Below the pieces are notes generated by a model. That model had not been told where the DNA came from. It ran no database searches and saw only the letters and a list, made by a program, of their open reading frames with translations. This document shows, piece by piece, positions 1 through 7,430 of a DNA stretch of 64,000 nucleotides. Where the stretch lies: contig NZ_FQUP01000003.1 of assembly GCF_900129325.1 (NCBI RefSeq), positions 310,001-374,000 on the forward strand. Reading direction: 5' to 3'. Each line of letters opens with the position of its first letter. Positions within the stretch are counted from its first letter, which is position 1. Both the position numbers and the translations under genes were made by a program. The DNA comes from Kaistia soli DSM 19436. GTDB lineage: Bacteria > Pseudomonadota > Alphaproteobacteria > Rhizobiales > Kaistiaceae.

Positions 1-646
1 CATCGGCATTCTCGTCATCGCCCGCCGCGAGCCAGGCCTGCGTCAGATGGGCCTGATTGATGTCATCAGGTGCGCTAGGACCGCCCATCTTTGTCGGCAC
101 CCAGCCAGGTTCGAGCGCATTGGAGAAGACCTCCGGCCAGCGCCGCGCAATCGCGAAGGCGAGCATCGCATCATGCAGCTTGCTCTCGGCATAGGCGGCC
201 GATCCGTTCCACCGCCGCGTTCTCCAGAGGATGTCGTCGAGGTTCGCGTCGGCGTGGCGATGCATGCCGGAGGAGAGATAGACGAGCCGCTTCGGCCGCT
301 CGATCAACGCCGTCAGGATATAGGCCGACAGCGTGTTGATGGCAAAGACGCTCGGCAAGCCGTCGGCGGTGATCCGGTGGCTCTCGCGATAGCCGACGGC
401 AGCGTTGTGGATCACCGCGTCGAACCGCCCGAGAGCATTGACCGCATCAGCCACGCCTTTGGCGCCCGCGATCGTCTCGAGATCACCGACCACAACCGAC
501 TCGGCCTTTGGCAGAGCCGCCCGAGCGTCGTCGGCGCGGTCGGCGTTGCGGGCGTGCAGAACGACCTCATGACCCTGATCGACCAGGCGTTCGGCTGCCA
601 TCAGTCCAAGTCCCATGGACGAGCCGGATATGAAGATGCGTGACAT
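1..646 (-). CDS. Short-chain dehydrogenase/reductase, 3' end beyond window
   Basis: About 215 codons are visible, and the C-terminus lies beyond the left edge. The N-terminus MSRIFISGSSMGLG has the SDR dinucleotide-binding pattern (GSSMGLG), followed by VVLHARN, the HNAA active-site-strand motif and the catalytic pair in the form AYAESK (YxxxK). The family consists of NAD(P)-dependent oxidoreductases with a Rossmann fold in the cytoplasm; the substrate cannot be inferred. The gene lies 238 bp downstream of the DUF1398 gene and in the same direction as the MarR regulator, so it may belong to that regulon. The ATG at 644-646 is the natural start, since the Rossmann motif begins a few residues later. 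Confidence 0.9.
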   Translation of the reverse strand, partial: MSRIFISGSSMGLGLMAAERLVDQGHEVVLHARNADRADDARAALPKAESVVVGDLETIAGAKGVADAVNALGRFDAVIHNAAVGYRESHRITADGLPSVFAINTLSAYILTALIERPKRLVYLSSGMHRHADANLDDILWRTRRWNGSAAYAESKLHDAMLAFAIARRWPEVFSNALEPGWVPTKMGGPSAPDDINQAHLTQAWLAAGDDENAD

Positions 647-884
647 GGAAAAGCTCACTGGGTTGGCGCCGGCCCTCCGCCGCAAAAGCGCGATGGCCGG
701 ATCATCTCATTCAAGCACGACGATGTCGGATTCACCTATCCACGAACATATGGCGCGGCGCGCCCTCGGCAAGGAACGGCAGGTATCGGGCAGCGAAATC
801 CAAGCCTGCCAAACGCGTCTTTTCCCGATCGCCGGGCGGACCGCGCGCGCCGGTCGCACCGAAATAACGAACCGGTCCATCTGC

Positions 885-1286
885 TCATTGCGGGAACAGC
901 TCGACATGAGTCTCGGCAGTGCGGCCATAGTAGACCACGCGGCGACCGAGAAAGGAGACGAGGTAGCCGGCGCAACCGGCGGCCTTCACCTTCTCGCCAA
1001 AAGCCGCATAGGAATAATCGGGCGCGTTCCGCTGCGCCCACCGGACGAGGGCCTCGACTGCGTCGCCGTCAAAGACCGCGGCCACCGAACCGGCGGGATG
1101 CGGCATGTCGAAGTCGGCATTGTCGCCATCAGGCAGATAATAGGTCTGGCTGTTGCGGCGATAATCGACTGCGTAGCCCTCGAAGCCGGCATTGACCAAC
1201 TTGCCGATAATTTCCGGAAAGCTCAGCTTGCCTTCATGCGCTGCGTCGAGACAGAATTTGGCGATAGCACGTCGTTCCGCGTCCAT
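885..1286 (-). CDS. DUF1398 family protein
   Basis: A 133-residue soluble protein starting MDAERRAIAKFC. The pattern (a helical start, then GKLSFPEIIGKLVNAGFEGY and a late YSYAAFGEKVKAAGC segment) matches my recollection of the DUF1398 family, in which a small protein reads as one conserved domain of about 125 residues. No catalytic residues are known for the family, so no function is given. It starts 43 bp after the MarR gene stops, on the same strand, so the two are probably co-transcribed. There is no signal peptide or membrane segment. Confidence 0.75.
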   Translation of the reverse strand: MDAERRAIAKFCLDAAHEGKLSFPEIIGKLVNAGFEGYAVDYRRNSQTYYLPDGDNADFDMPHPAGSVAAVFDGDAVEALVRWAQRNAPDYSYAAFGEKVKAAGCAGYLVSFLGRRVVYYGRTAETHVELFPQ

Positions 1287-1329
1287 GCGCAGATCCTTTC
1301 CTGATAGAGAGATGTGAGAGATCGAGGGC

Positions 1330-1782
1330 TCAGTCGACCGGAATTGTCGCCAACCCGTGTTTGTCGATCAAAGCCCGCAGCAGGCCTCGAAACCGTTCGT
1401 GATCCTGGCGGCCGAGCGTCGCGAAAAACGCCGCGTCATTCTCATCGGCGAGCCGCGCGAGAAGTGGCACCTTTTCGGCGCCGGCGTCCGATACCGAAAG
1501 GGTGTGGGCGCGCTTGTCCTCCGCGTTGCCGACACGAACGATCAGCCCCTTTTCCAGCAGCCGATCGGCCAGTTTGCTGATCGCCCCTTTCGTCATGCCC
1601 ATCTTCCGGGCCAGCGCAGAAGGCGCGATGGCATCACCGCCATAAAGCGCGCGCAGCATGACCCACTCCGCCACGGTCACGCCTTCCCCCGCAACGCTGC
1701 GCGCGAACTCCTGCGACACGGCATTCGACACCATCCGAAGCAGATAGCCCGTATGGGCGTCGAGGTCTGAGACAGACGACAT
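1330..1782 (-). CDS. MarR-family transcriptional regulator
   Basis: A 150-residue protein with a winged helix-turn-helix in the middle: LARKMGMTKGAISKLADRLLEKGLI is the recognition region, and VRVGNAEDKRAHTLSVSDAG is the wing with the MarR DxR motif. MarR proteins are dimeric repressors that usually bind a palindrome in their own promoter and release it on binding small aromatic or oxidative effectors. A strong inverted repeat overlapping a sigma70-like promoter lies directly upstream, which fits autoregulation. The gene heads a likely transcript with the DUF1398 gene and possibly the SDR gene. The effector is unknown. Confidence 0.92.
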   Translation of the reverse strand: MSSVSDLDAHTGYLLRMVSNAVSQEFARSVAGEGVTVAEWVMLRALYGGDAIAPSALARKMGMTKGAISKLADRLLEKGLIVRVGNAEDKRAHTLSVSDAGAEKVPLLARLADENDAAFFATLGRQDHERFRGLLRALIDKHGLATIPVD

Positions 1783-1803
1783 GTCCGAGTCCGTAGCGAT
1801 GTG

Positions 1804-1844
1804 GTTGACTATGAAACTATATCGTCAAAAGTTTCCTAGTCAAC
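1804..1844 (-). promoter_or_regulatory. Promoter and inverted-repeat operator of the marR-like gene
   Basis: Read on the minus strand, -35 TTGACT (1843-1838) and -10 TATAGT (1821-1816) are separated by 16 bp. Two 15-bp arms, 1804-1818 and 1830-1844, form an inverted repeat with 14 of 15 positions matching (arm GTTGACTAxGAAACT) and an 11-bp spacer. The arms cover both promoter boxes, so bound repressor would block RNA polymerase. The regulator's ATG is about 22 bp further on. The motif is seen directly; binding by the adjacent MarR protein is inferred. Confidence 0.8.
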
Positions 1845-1868
1845 CTGTGTGAGCATCGTCCGGCTGGC

Positions 1869-4838
1869 TCACGGGCCGGGTGTCCAGTTGGGCGGCGGAT
1901 TGTTGAACGGGTCCTGATCATGGAGCTGGCGCAGCACAACAGTGTTCTCGCGGATGGTCGAGAGGCGTAGATTGTTGGGGTTAAGCGCCAAGCTGGGATT
2001 GGTCTGGCGTTCGACCTGATGGTCGATGGAGATCCCCAGACGGGTTCCGTCCGGCAGGTTGATCTCCGGGATCGAGGTGGCGTTCGGATTGATGACGCCG
2101 CCATTCCGCTCTTCGGGGAAGATGCCTCCCATGGCGCGGATCGCCTGCAGTGCCGCCGGGTCACGGCGAACAGCGCGCCAGAAGCGGTTGCGCTGATTGT
2201 TGAACAGCCGCCTGCTGTTACCAGCTGTCAGCGTGGCGGCCTCACCCGGATTGGCGACCTGGTTCCACACCGTTCCGAGAGGCGCATTATCCTGGCTGGT
2301 CAGATTGCCCCTGAAGGCGTTGCGCGCAGCCGTGCGCTGCGCCGCCGGGATTCCCATCTCCGCCTCGACATTCGGTGCGACCGTCGAGGCCGCGGGCGCC
2401 TGAGCCTTCGTGTCGGGCGGCGCGGCCGCCTGGCTCGCCGGTTGTTCGTTCTGGCTCGCCACCAGCGCAGACGGCGTGGCCGGCACCGTGCCGGAACTGT
2501 TGCCGGCGCGCAGTGGCGGCAGCGAAAGCTGAAGGCCCAGCATGCCCGCGCGCGCATAGGAACCGATCTGGTTCTTGGCGTTGACCGCCGTGCTCTTGAC
2601 GCCGGATCCGAATTTCTTGCCGGCCTCCTCATAGCCCGCCTGCTGCCGTTCGATCTTGGGGGAGGCATGCAGGGCCCCGATCGTGGCAAGATTGATCGCG
2701 GTCGCCTGCAGGGCTTCGGCATTGCTGCCGCCCTGCGCGCGAACGTCTAGATAGTTCACGCCAAGGCTGGTCCCCGTCGATACGGTCGACTGCAGCAGCG
2801 ACCCATTCGCAAAGGGCGCACCCGCGAGAGTGCCGATCGAACCCAGCGCCGTCTGCCTGCCGCCATACAGCAGCGCATCGTCGAGATCGGCACCGTTGAG
2901 CTTCGCCTGCGTCGTGGAGCCGACAAAGTTTCCAGCGCCCTGCGACACCAGCCGGTTGGTGAGCTGTCCTGCCGCCGTACTTCCGGGCCCGAGTGCCTGG
3001 CCAACAATGCGCGTGGTCGCGCCGCCCGCGCCGGCCGCGAATCCCTCCTTGAAGCGACGTTCGCCCTGTTCATTGGCGGCGGCCAAGGCCTGGGCGTGAT
3101 CGGCGCCCGCGATACGCTGTCCGACATATTCGGATGTGCCGGCCACCGATCCCGCGCCGGACCCGACGACCAATCCTGTGCCGACGATCGTGGTGCCGGT
3201 CGCCGCGGCGCCGGTGAGTCCGAGTCCGCCGGCTCCGACGGCACCCGCGACGAAGGGCGCCGCCACCACGGCGCCGATGGCGATATCGATGGCGAAGGCC
3301 GCGTCGCGCACGAAGGTCAGGCCAGTCACTGCAGTCTCGGCGCCGCTGATCAGCCCGGTATGCCAGGCATAGACGGCCATCTCCATCTTGCGCGCCTGCG
3401 TCGAGGCCGCGACCAAAGGATCGACGGCGGCCGAAAGGTTGCCGCGATCGAGCTCGGCCTTGGCGCGCGTCGCATTGGCCGCGAGCACGCCGGCCGCGAT
3501 CGACATCGCAAGGCCCGGATCGTCAACCCCGCCGAGCCAGCCCGAGATTCTCGAGACAATGGGATGGTCGTCATTGACCTTGGTCTGCTCGGTATAGAGC
3601 CCCTTGGCGCTGTCGGCCGTACTGGCGGCGCGGTCGAGCGCCTTGCGCAGATTGGCCGCTGCATCGGCGCGAAGTTGCTTGGCCTGCGCCTTGGAAATGC
3701 GGATCCGCTCATTGCCGTTCTGGATGAAGGCCGCGAGCGGCTCGGACGGGTCGTCATAGATGGCTTCGATGATGCTGATCTTGCGCTTCAGGCCCTCGGC
3801 GCCCTCGCCCGCCTCAGCGAAGGCAGCCTGCACGCGCTTGGCTTGGCGTGTGGCCGAGTCCGCCTGCATGACTTGTTCGAACTGCGGCGCCAGCACCTGC
3901 AGCTCGACGCGCAGAATACTGCGCTCGTCGTTGGAGACATCGCCGCGTTGCAGATAGGCGATGATGAGATCGACCTCGTGCTTGATCTCGTCGGGATCAG
4001 TCAGCGGCGTCGAGGCCCGGTCGCGCAGGATGCGCGGTATCTGGTCGGGCGTGAGCGGCGCCAGGGCCGGCGCGGCCGCCTTTCCCTTGCCACGCCCCTT
4101 CGCGGCGCGCTTCGGCTTGGGCGGATCGGCATTGGCCGTCTTCACCAGGGCTGCGAGCCGGGCCTGAAGGCGGTCACGGATGGCGAAGAGCCGGTCGGTT
4201 TCTTCGGTCCCGGCATACTGGGCGTCGAGATATTCGGTGAGCTCGGCGATATCGGTCTGCAGCTGGCTGACGCCGAGGGCGTTGATGTGCTCGTCATAGC
4301 CGCCCGGCAGCGAGTTCTGATAGTCCTGCAGCCGGAAGGCCGGACCGACACCACGCGCCTCGCCGACCGACGCCCGCTCGCCACGCAGCACACGGCCCGA
4401 TACCTGCTCCGCCTCGCGCTCGGCGGCATCTCTCGATCCGCCGGCAGAGGCAGCCCGGCCGCGTTGCTGTTGCACCGTGTGGACCAGTTCGTGCCCGATC
4501 AGGTGCAGGCCCGACCGCGACTTCGGATCGAACGCGCCGGGTGCGAAGGCGATGTGCCGTCCGATGGTCATCGCCTGAGCGCCCAGCGAGGCCACGGCCG
4601 GATTGTCGGCAGCGATGCGAACGGGCGAGAGATCGGCACCGATGCGGCTCGCGAAATAGTCTCGGATCGGCGGGGCGAGCGGCTGCCCCGCGGTGCTCTC
4701 GCGCGGCACCAGGCCGCCGACGATCTGCGACGACGCCTTCGTTTCGCGTTGCACGCTTTTCGGCAACGCGCCGGCAGGTTTGCCCGCTGCGGCCTTGCCG
4801 CCAGGGGAAGCGCGGGCGGCGGCTCGTGTTGTGGTCAT
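1869..4838 (-). CDS. eCIS cargo: DUF4157 protein with a possible HNH-like C-terminal toxin domain
   Basis: A 989-residue protein. The N-terminal DUF4157 domain, the module typical of eCIS-associated effectors, contains PPIRDYFASRIGADLSPVRI and the zinc motif GHELVH (HExxH at 116-120). The middle is helical and charged, with a Lys-rich stretch, then a Gly/Ala-rich hydrophobic stretch around residues 480-570. The last 110 residues look like a separate domain with DH at 939-940, NPNNLRL at 953-959, REN near 963-965 and LHDQD at 972-976; I read this tentatively as an HNH/endonuclease-VII-like metal site. The start at 4838 (MTTTRAAARA) is preferred because a longer frame to 4994 would overlap the upstream gene heavily; this one gives a 4-bp ATGA overlap. 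Likely cargo loaded into the injection particle. Confidence 0.85.
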   Translation of the reverse strand: MTTTRAAARASPGGKAAAGKPAGALPKSVQRETKASSQIVGGLVPRESTAGQPLAPPIRDYFASRIGADLSPVRIAADNPAVASLGAQAMTIGRHIAFAPGAFDPKSRSGLHLIGHELVHTVQQQRGRAASAGGSRDAAEREAEQVSGRVLRGERASVGEARGVGPAFRLQDYQNSLPGGYDEHINALGVSQLQTDIAELTEYLDAQYAGTEETDRLFAIRDRLQARLAALVKTANADPPKPKRAAKGRGKGKAAAPALAPLTPDQIPRILRDRASTPLTDPDEIKHEVDLIIAYLQRGDVSNDERSILRVELQVLAPQFEQVMQADSATRQAKRVQAAFAEAGEGAEGLKRKISIIEAIYDDPSEPLAAFIQNGNERIRISKAQAKQLRADAAANLRKALDRAASTADSAKGLYTEQTKVNDDHPIVSRISGWLGGVDDPGLAMSIAAGVLAANATRAKAELDRGNLSAAVDPLVAASTQARKMEMAVYAWHTGLISGAETAVTGLTFVRDAAFAIDIAIGAVVAAPFVAGAVGAGGLGLTGAAATGTTIVGTGLVVGSGAGSVAGTSEYVGQRIAGADHAQALAAANEQGERRFKEGFAAGAGGATTRIVGQALGPGSTAAGQLTNRLVSQGAGNFVGSTTQAKLNGADLDDALLYGGRQTALGSIGTLAGAPFANGSLLQSTVSTGTSLGVNYLDVRAQGGSNAEALQATAINLATIGALHASPKIERQQAGYEEAGKKFGSGVKSTAVNAKNQIGSYARAGMLGLQLSLPPLRAGNSSGTVPATPSALVASQNEQPASQAAAPPDTKAQAPAASTVAPNVEAEMGIPAAQRTAARNAFRGNLTSQDNAPLGTVWNQVANPGEAATLTAGNSRRLFNNQRNRFWRAVRRDPAALQAIRAMGGIFPEERNGGVINPNATSIPEINLPDGTRLGISIDHQVERQTNPSLALNPNNLRLSTIRENTVVLRQLHDQDPFNNPPPNWTPGP

Positions 4839-5341
4839 GGCCGCCGTCCCTCCTCGAACTCGCGCGCGGGCTGCGTGATCTGGATGGCGCGGCGATAGAA
4901 ATCGCGGCTCGTCGGAGGGAATGCCGTCCAGCGCGCGATCAGCCCGGTCGCCGGCATGACGCACAGCGCGATGCCACGCGCCGGATAGAGCCATTCGCCC
5001 GACGCCACGGCGCTTTCGCGGAAGAAGCCGTCCATGCGTTCCGGTGGCGGCCCGAGTGCTTTGATGGTCTCAGCGCATATTTCGGCATCGAGTGACCAGT
5101 ACTCAGCTTCGATGAAGGCCAGCGTGTCCCCGGCAAGGTGAAACAAGAAGGGCGCGTCAAAGCCCGGCTGCCTCAGGGCGCGAAACCGGTAGTCGATGCG
5201 ATCGAGCCCGCGGCGCGCCCGGCCTTCGCCCTCGGAGAAAGGATAGCGCCGAACTAGCTCCGCCTCGGACGCCCGCGGGAAGCCGTGCCAGCCTTGTGGG
5301 TCGCGCTGGAGATAGAAATCAAGCCCGTCGGCGTTGCTCAT
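4835..5341 (-). CDS. Unknown 168-aa protein between the two eCIS cargo genes
   Basis: I do not recognise the family. The protein is soluble, acidic to neutral and rich in aromatic residues (GWHGFPRASEAELVRRYPF, WSLDAEICAETIKALG, then GEWLYPARGIALCVMP), with no signal peptide or zinc motif. It overlaps the cargo genes on both sides by 4 bp (ATGA), so it is translated together with them. That position suits a cargo chaperone, a loading adaptor or an immunity protein for one of the toxins; the sequence does not decide between these. The start at 5341 is fixed by the overlap with the upstream cargo stop at 5338-5340. Confidence 0.8.
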   Translation of the reverse strand: MSNADGLDFYLQRDPQGWHGFPRASEAELVRRYPFSEGEGRARRGLDRIDYRFRALRQPGFDAPFLFHLAGDTLAFIEAEYWSLDAEICAETIKALGPPPERMDGFFRESAVASGEWLYPARGIALCVMPATGLIARWTAFPPTSRDFYRRAIQITQPAREFEEGRRP

Positions 5342-7170
5342 GGCTTGCCGATCATCTCGGCCTTGCCGAGGAAATAGGATGCCAGGAAGTTGCGGATACC
5401 GACAATGCCGGCCAGCCGCTCGGCATTGGCGAACTCGGCATAGCCGACGAATTGCGGGATCTTGAAGGTGGTCAGCGGATCGTGGAACGGCCCCTCGATG
5501 GTCTTCCGCAATGCGGCGTCAAAGGTGATGCTGCTCCATACGATGTGGGACAGATACTCCGTCGCGCCCTCGCGCAGCACCTTGTTGCCCTTCTTTTCCG
5601 ACTTGGTCTGGCGGTATTTCGTGTGGTCAGCATTCTCCAGCGTGTGGATGTATTCGTGGATGAACGTGTAGAAATAGTGCCACATGTCGAACCGCTGCCT
5701 GTCCGGCGTCGTGCCCTTGAAGCGCTGGATGAAGATCTTGCCGGTATTGGGATCGGCGAAGCCCGGCCAACCCTTGTCGGTCTCGATCAGCTCGCTGCGG
5801 TATTTGCCCACGAGCGCCTTCTTGACCCGCTTGATGATATCGGCCTCGGCCTTGCGGGTTTGCACCGCTCCATGCTCGGTATCCAGCGGATAGACATCCT
5901 GGCCCTCGATGATCTTCTGCACGCGCCAGTTGGCTCGCTCATCTTCCTTGGCCTTGCCGCCGGCCTTCAACTGGGCCTCCTTGTCGTCCCAGCCATCAAA
6001 AAGATTGGTGCCCTGGGTCAGCGCCGGATGTACGACGCCTGAGTAATATTCCTTGAAGACTGCATCGGTCGCCTTCTGCGATTCCTTGGCGATCAGCTCG
6101 ATCTGCTTCCAGTCATAGAGCTTGGCGGGGTCCTTGTGGTCCTTGCCCTTGTCCTTGCCGAACCGGTCGTACTGGTCGACGATGACGCTCTCGACCAGGG
6201 TCGTGAGCCTGTCCTCATATTTGCCCTTGCCCTTGATATCCGGAACGAAAGTGGGCAGCGGTCCGCCACCCACTGCCTTCACCTCGGTCGATATGGCGCG
6301 GTCGGCGGCCTTCCGTTCCGCCGTATCGAGTGTGTCGGTGCCGGCAAGAAGGCTGCCGGCCTTCTGCCTGCCGATCACGGCGCGCTCGACCCCGTAGCCG
6401 CCGGCGAATTTCGCGTCGAGGGCGTCGAACGTGACCTTGTCGCACTGGTCCGCGGTGACCTTGCCCGTCAGGCCAGCGGCGGTCTGGAACTTGGTGACCG
6501 CGCCGGCGACATAAGTGTCGAAATTCTCGTCGATGATGCTCAGCGTGTAGTGGCCAAGCTCCGACAGGGCCACCGTGAGGCGGACCACTGCCTCGCCGCT
6601 GTCACCGGTCTTCAGAACGCGCTTGCCATCGGAGACATCGTCCAGTGTCGGCTCGTCCTGAAAGCGCACCGCCTTGGGTTTGAGGAATAGCTGCCCCGGT
6701 TGCCGCATCAGCCCTTGTTGATGCTGGACCACATGCGCCAGTTCATGGGCGATCAGGCGCCGGCCCGCTTCCGACGCCGGGGCATAGCGGCCCGGCCCGA
6801 AGACGAGATCGCGACCATCGGTAAAGGCTTCGGCGCCCATCGCATCGGCGCTTCGGCCGGCTTGCGCTCCAGCGTGAATGCGCACCTGCGAGAAATCAGC
6901 GCCGAAGCGCGGCTCAAAATAGCCCCGCGTCGCAGCATCGAGGCTCTGTCCTTGCCCCATTCGGCTGACGATCGGCGACGAACCGGCAGGCCGCGCCGTC
7001 CCGGCCGGAACGACAGGGTTCGCCTCGACACCCCGCCCCCCCATCACGGCATCCGACTGCCGGTCAGCCGACCGTTCGCGCGGGTCGTGGCGCGGCGCGG
7101 CAGCCCAGCGGGTCAAGCCCTGCCCGGCCTTCGCCATGCTCGCGCTCGCCAGCCGTCCGCCCGCCATCAT
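5338..7170 (-). CDS. eCIS cargo: DUF4157, peptidoglycan-binding-like and second zincin domain
   Basis: A 610-residue protein. Residues about 75-155 are a DUF4157 domain with AHELAH (HExxH 142-146). Residues about 185-252 (VLKTGDSGEAVVRLTVALSE then AVTKFQTAAGLTGKVT) resemble a PG_binding_1 three-helix repeat. A Lys-rich helical linker follows. The C-terminal domain has FIHEYIHTLEN (HExxH 505-509) and, 25 residues later, REGATEYLSH, supplying a glutamate (534 or 538) as likely third zinc ligand, a gluzincin-like arrangement. The protein therefore has two HExxH sites: DUF4157 is common in eCIS effectors, and the C-terminal site is probably the toxic protease. ATG-ATG at 7168-7170/7165-7167 overlaps the stop of the upstream 87-aa gene. 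Confidence 0.87.
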   Translation of the reverse strand: MMAGGRLASASMAKAGQGLTRWAAAPRHDPRERSADRQSDAVMGGRGVEANPVVPAGTARPAGSSPIVSRMGQGQSLDAATRGYFEPRFGADFSQVRIHAGAQAGRSADAMGAEAFTDGRDLVFGPGRYAPASEAGRRLIAHELAHVVQHQQGLMRQPGQLFLKPKAVRFQDEPTLDDVSDGKRVLKTGDSGEAVVRLTVALSELGHYTLSIIDENFDTYVAGAVTKFQTAAGLTGKVTADQCDKVTFDALDAKFAGGYGVERAVIGRQKAGSLLAGTDTLDTAERKAADRAISTEVKAVGGGPLPTFVPDIKGKGKYEDRLTTLVESVIVDQYDRFGKDKGKDHKDPAKLYDWKQIELIAKESQKATDAVFKEYYSGVVHPALTQGTNLFDGWDDKEAQLKAGGKAKEDERANWRVQKIIEGQDVYPLDTEHGAVQTRKAEADIIKRVKKALVGKYRSELIETDKGWPGFADPNTGKIFIQRFKGTTPDRQRFDMWHYFYTFIHEYIHTLENADHTKYRQTKSEKKGNKVLREGATEYLSHIVWSSITFDAALRKTIEGPFHDPLTTFKIPQFVGYAEFANAERLAGIVGIRNFLASYFLGKAEMIGKP

Positions 7171-7430
7171 CGCCTCCCGAGGGCTCGAACGAGCGCCGCG
7201 GCGATGTCGCGCTCATTGGCGCCGTGCGGCAGATCGAGATGGAGGGACGGCCGCCCAGCCGGCGACAGCGCGCCGGAGCGAGACGCTTCGTCGACCGCCC
7301 TCTCGATCGCAGCACCAAGACGCCCGGCCGCGCGGGCATCGATCCCCGAGACGGCAACCGAACCGATCGCGAGGCGCGGTGCCGTCGTTGCGGGAGCGCC
7401 TCCCGGCGCGCTGGGGGGACCCGTCTTCAT
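7167..7430 (-). CDS. Unknown 87-aa protein between eCIS ATPase and cargo genes
   Basis: A small protein with a low-complexity Pro/Ala N-terminus ([18 protein letters not shown]) and a compact second half containing LGAAIERAVDEASRSG and SLHLDLPHGANERDIAAALVRAL. It overlaps the ATPase stop and the cargo start by 4 bp each, so it is embedded in the operon and unlikely to be a chance frame. I do not recognise the family. The SLHLDLP...ERDIAAALVRAL ending looks like a short alpha/beta unit that could bind a partner. A cargo-loading or ATPase-adaptor role would be speculative. Confidence 0.75.
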   Translation of the reverse strand: MKTGPPSAPGGAPATTAPRLAIGSVAVSGIDARAAGRLGAAIERAVDEASRSGALSPAGRPSLHLDLPHGANERDIAAALVRALGRR

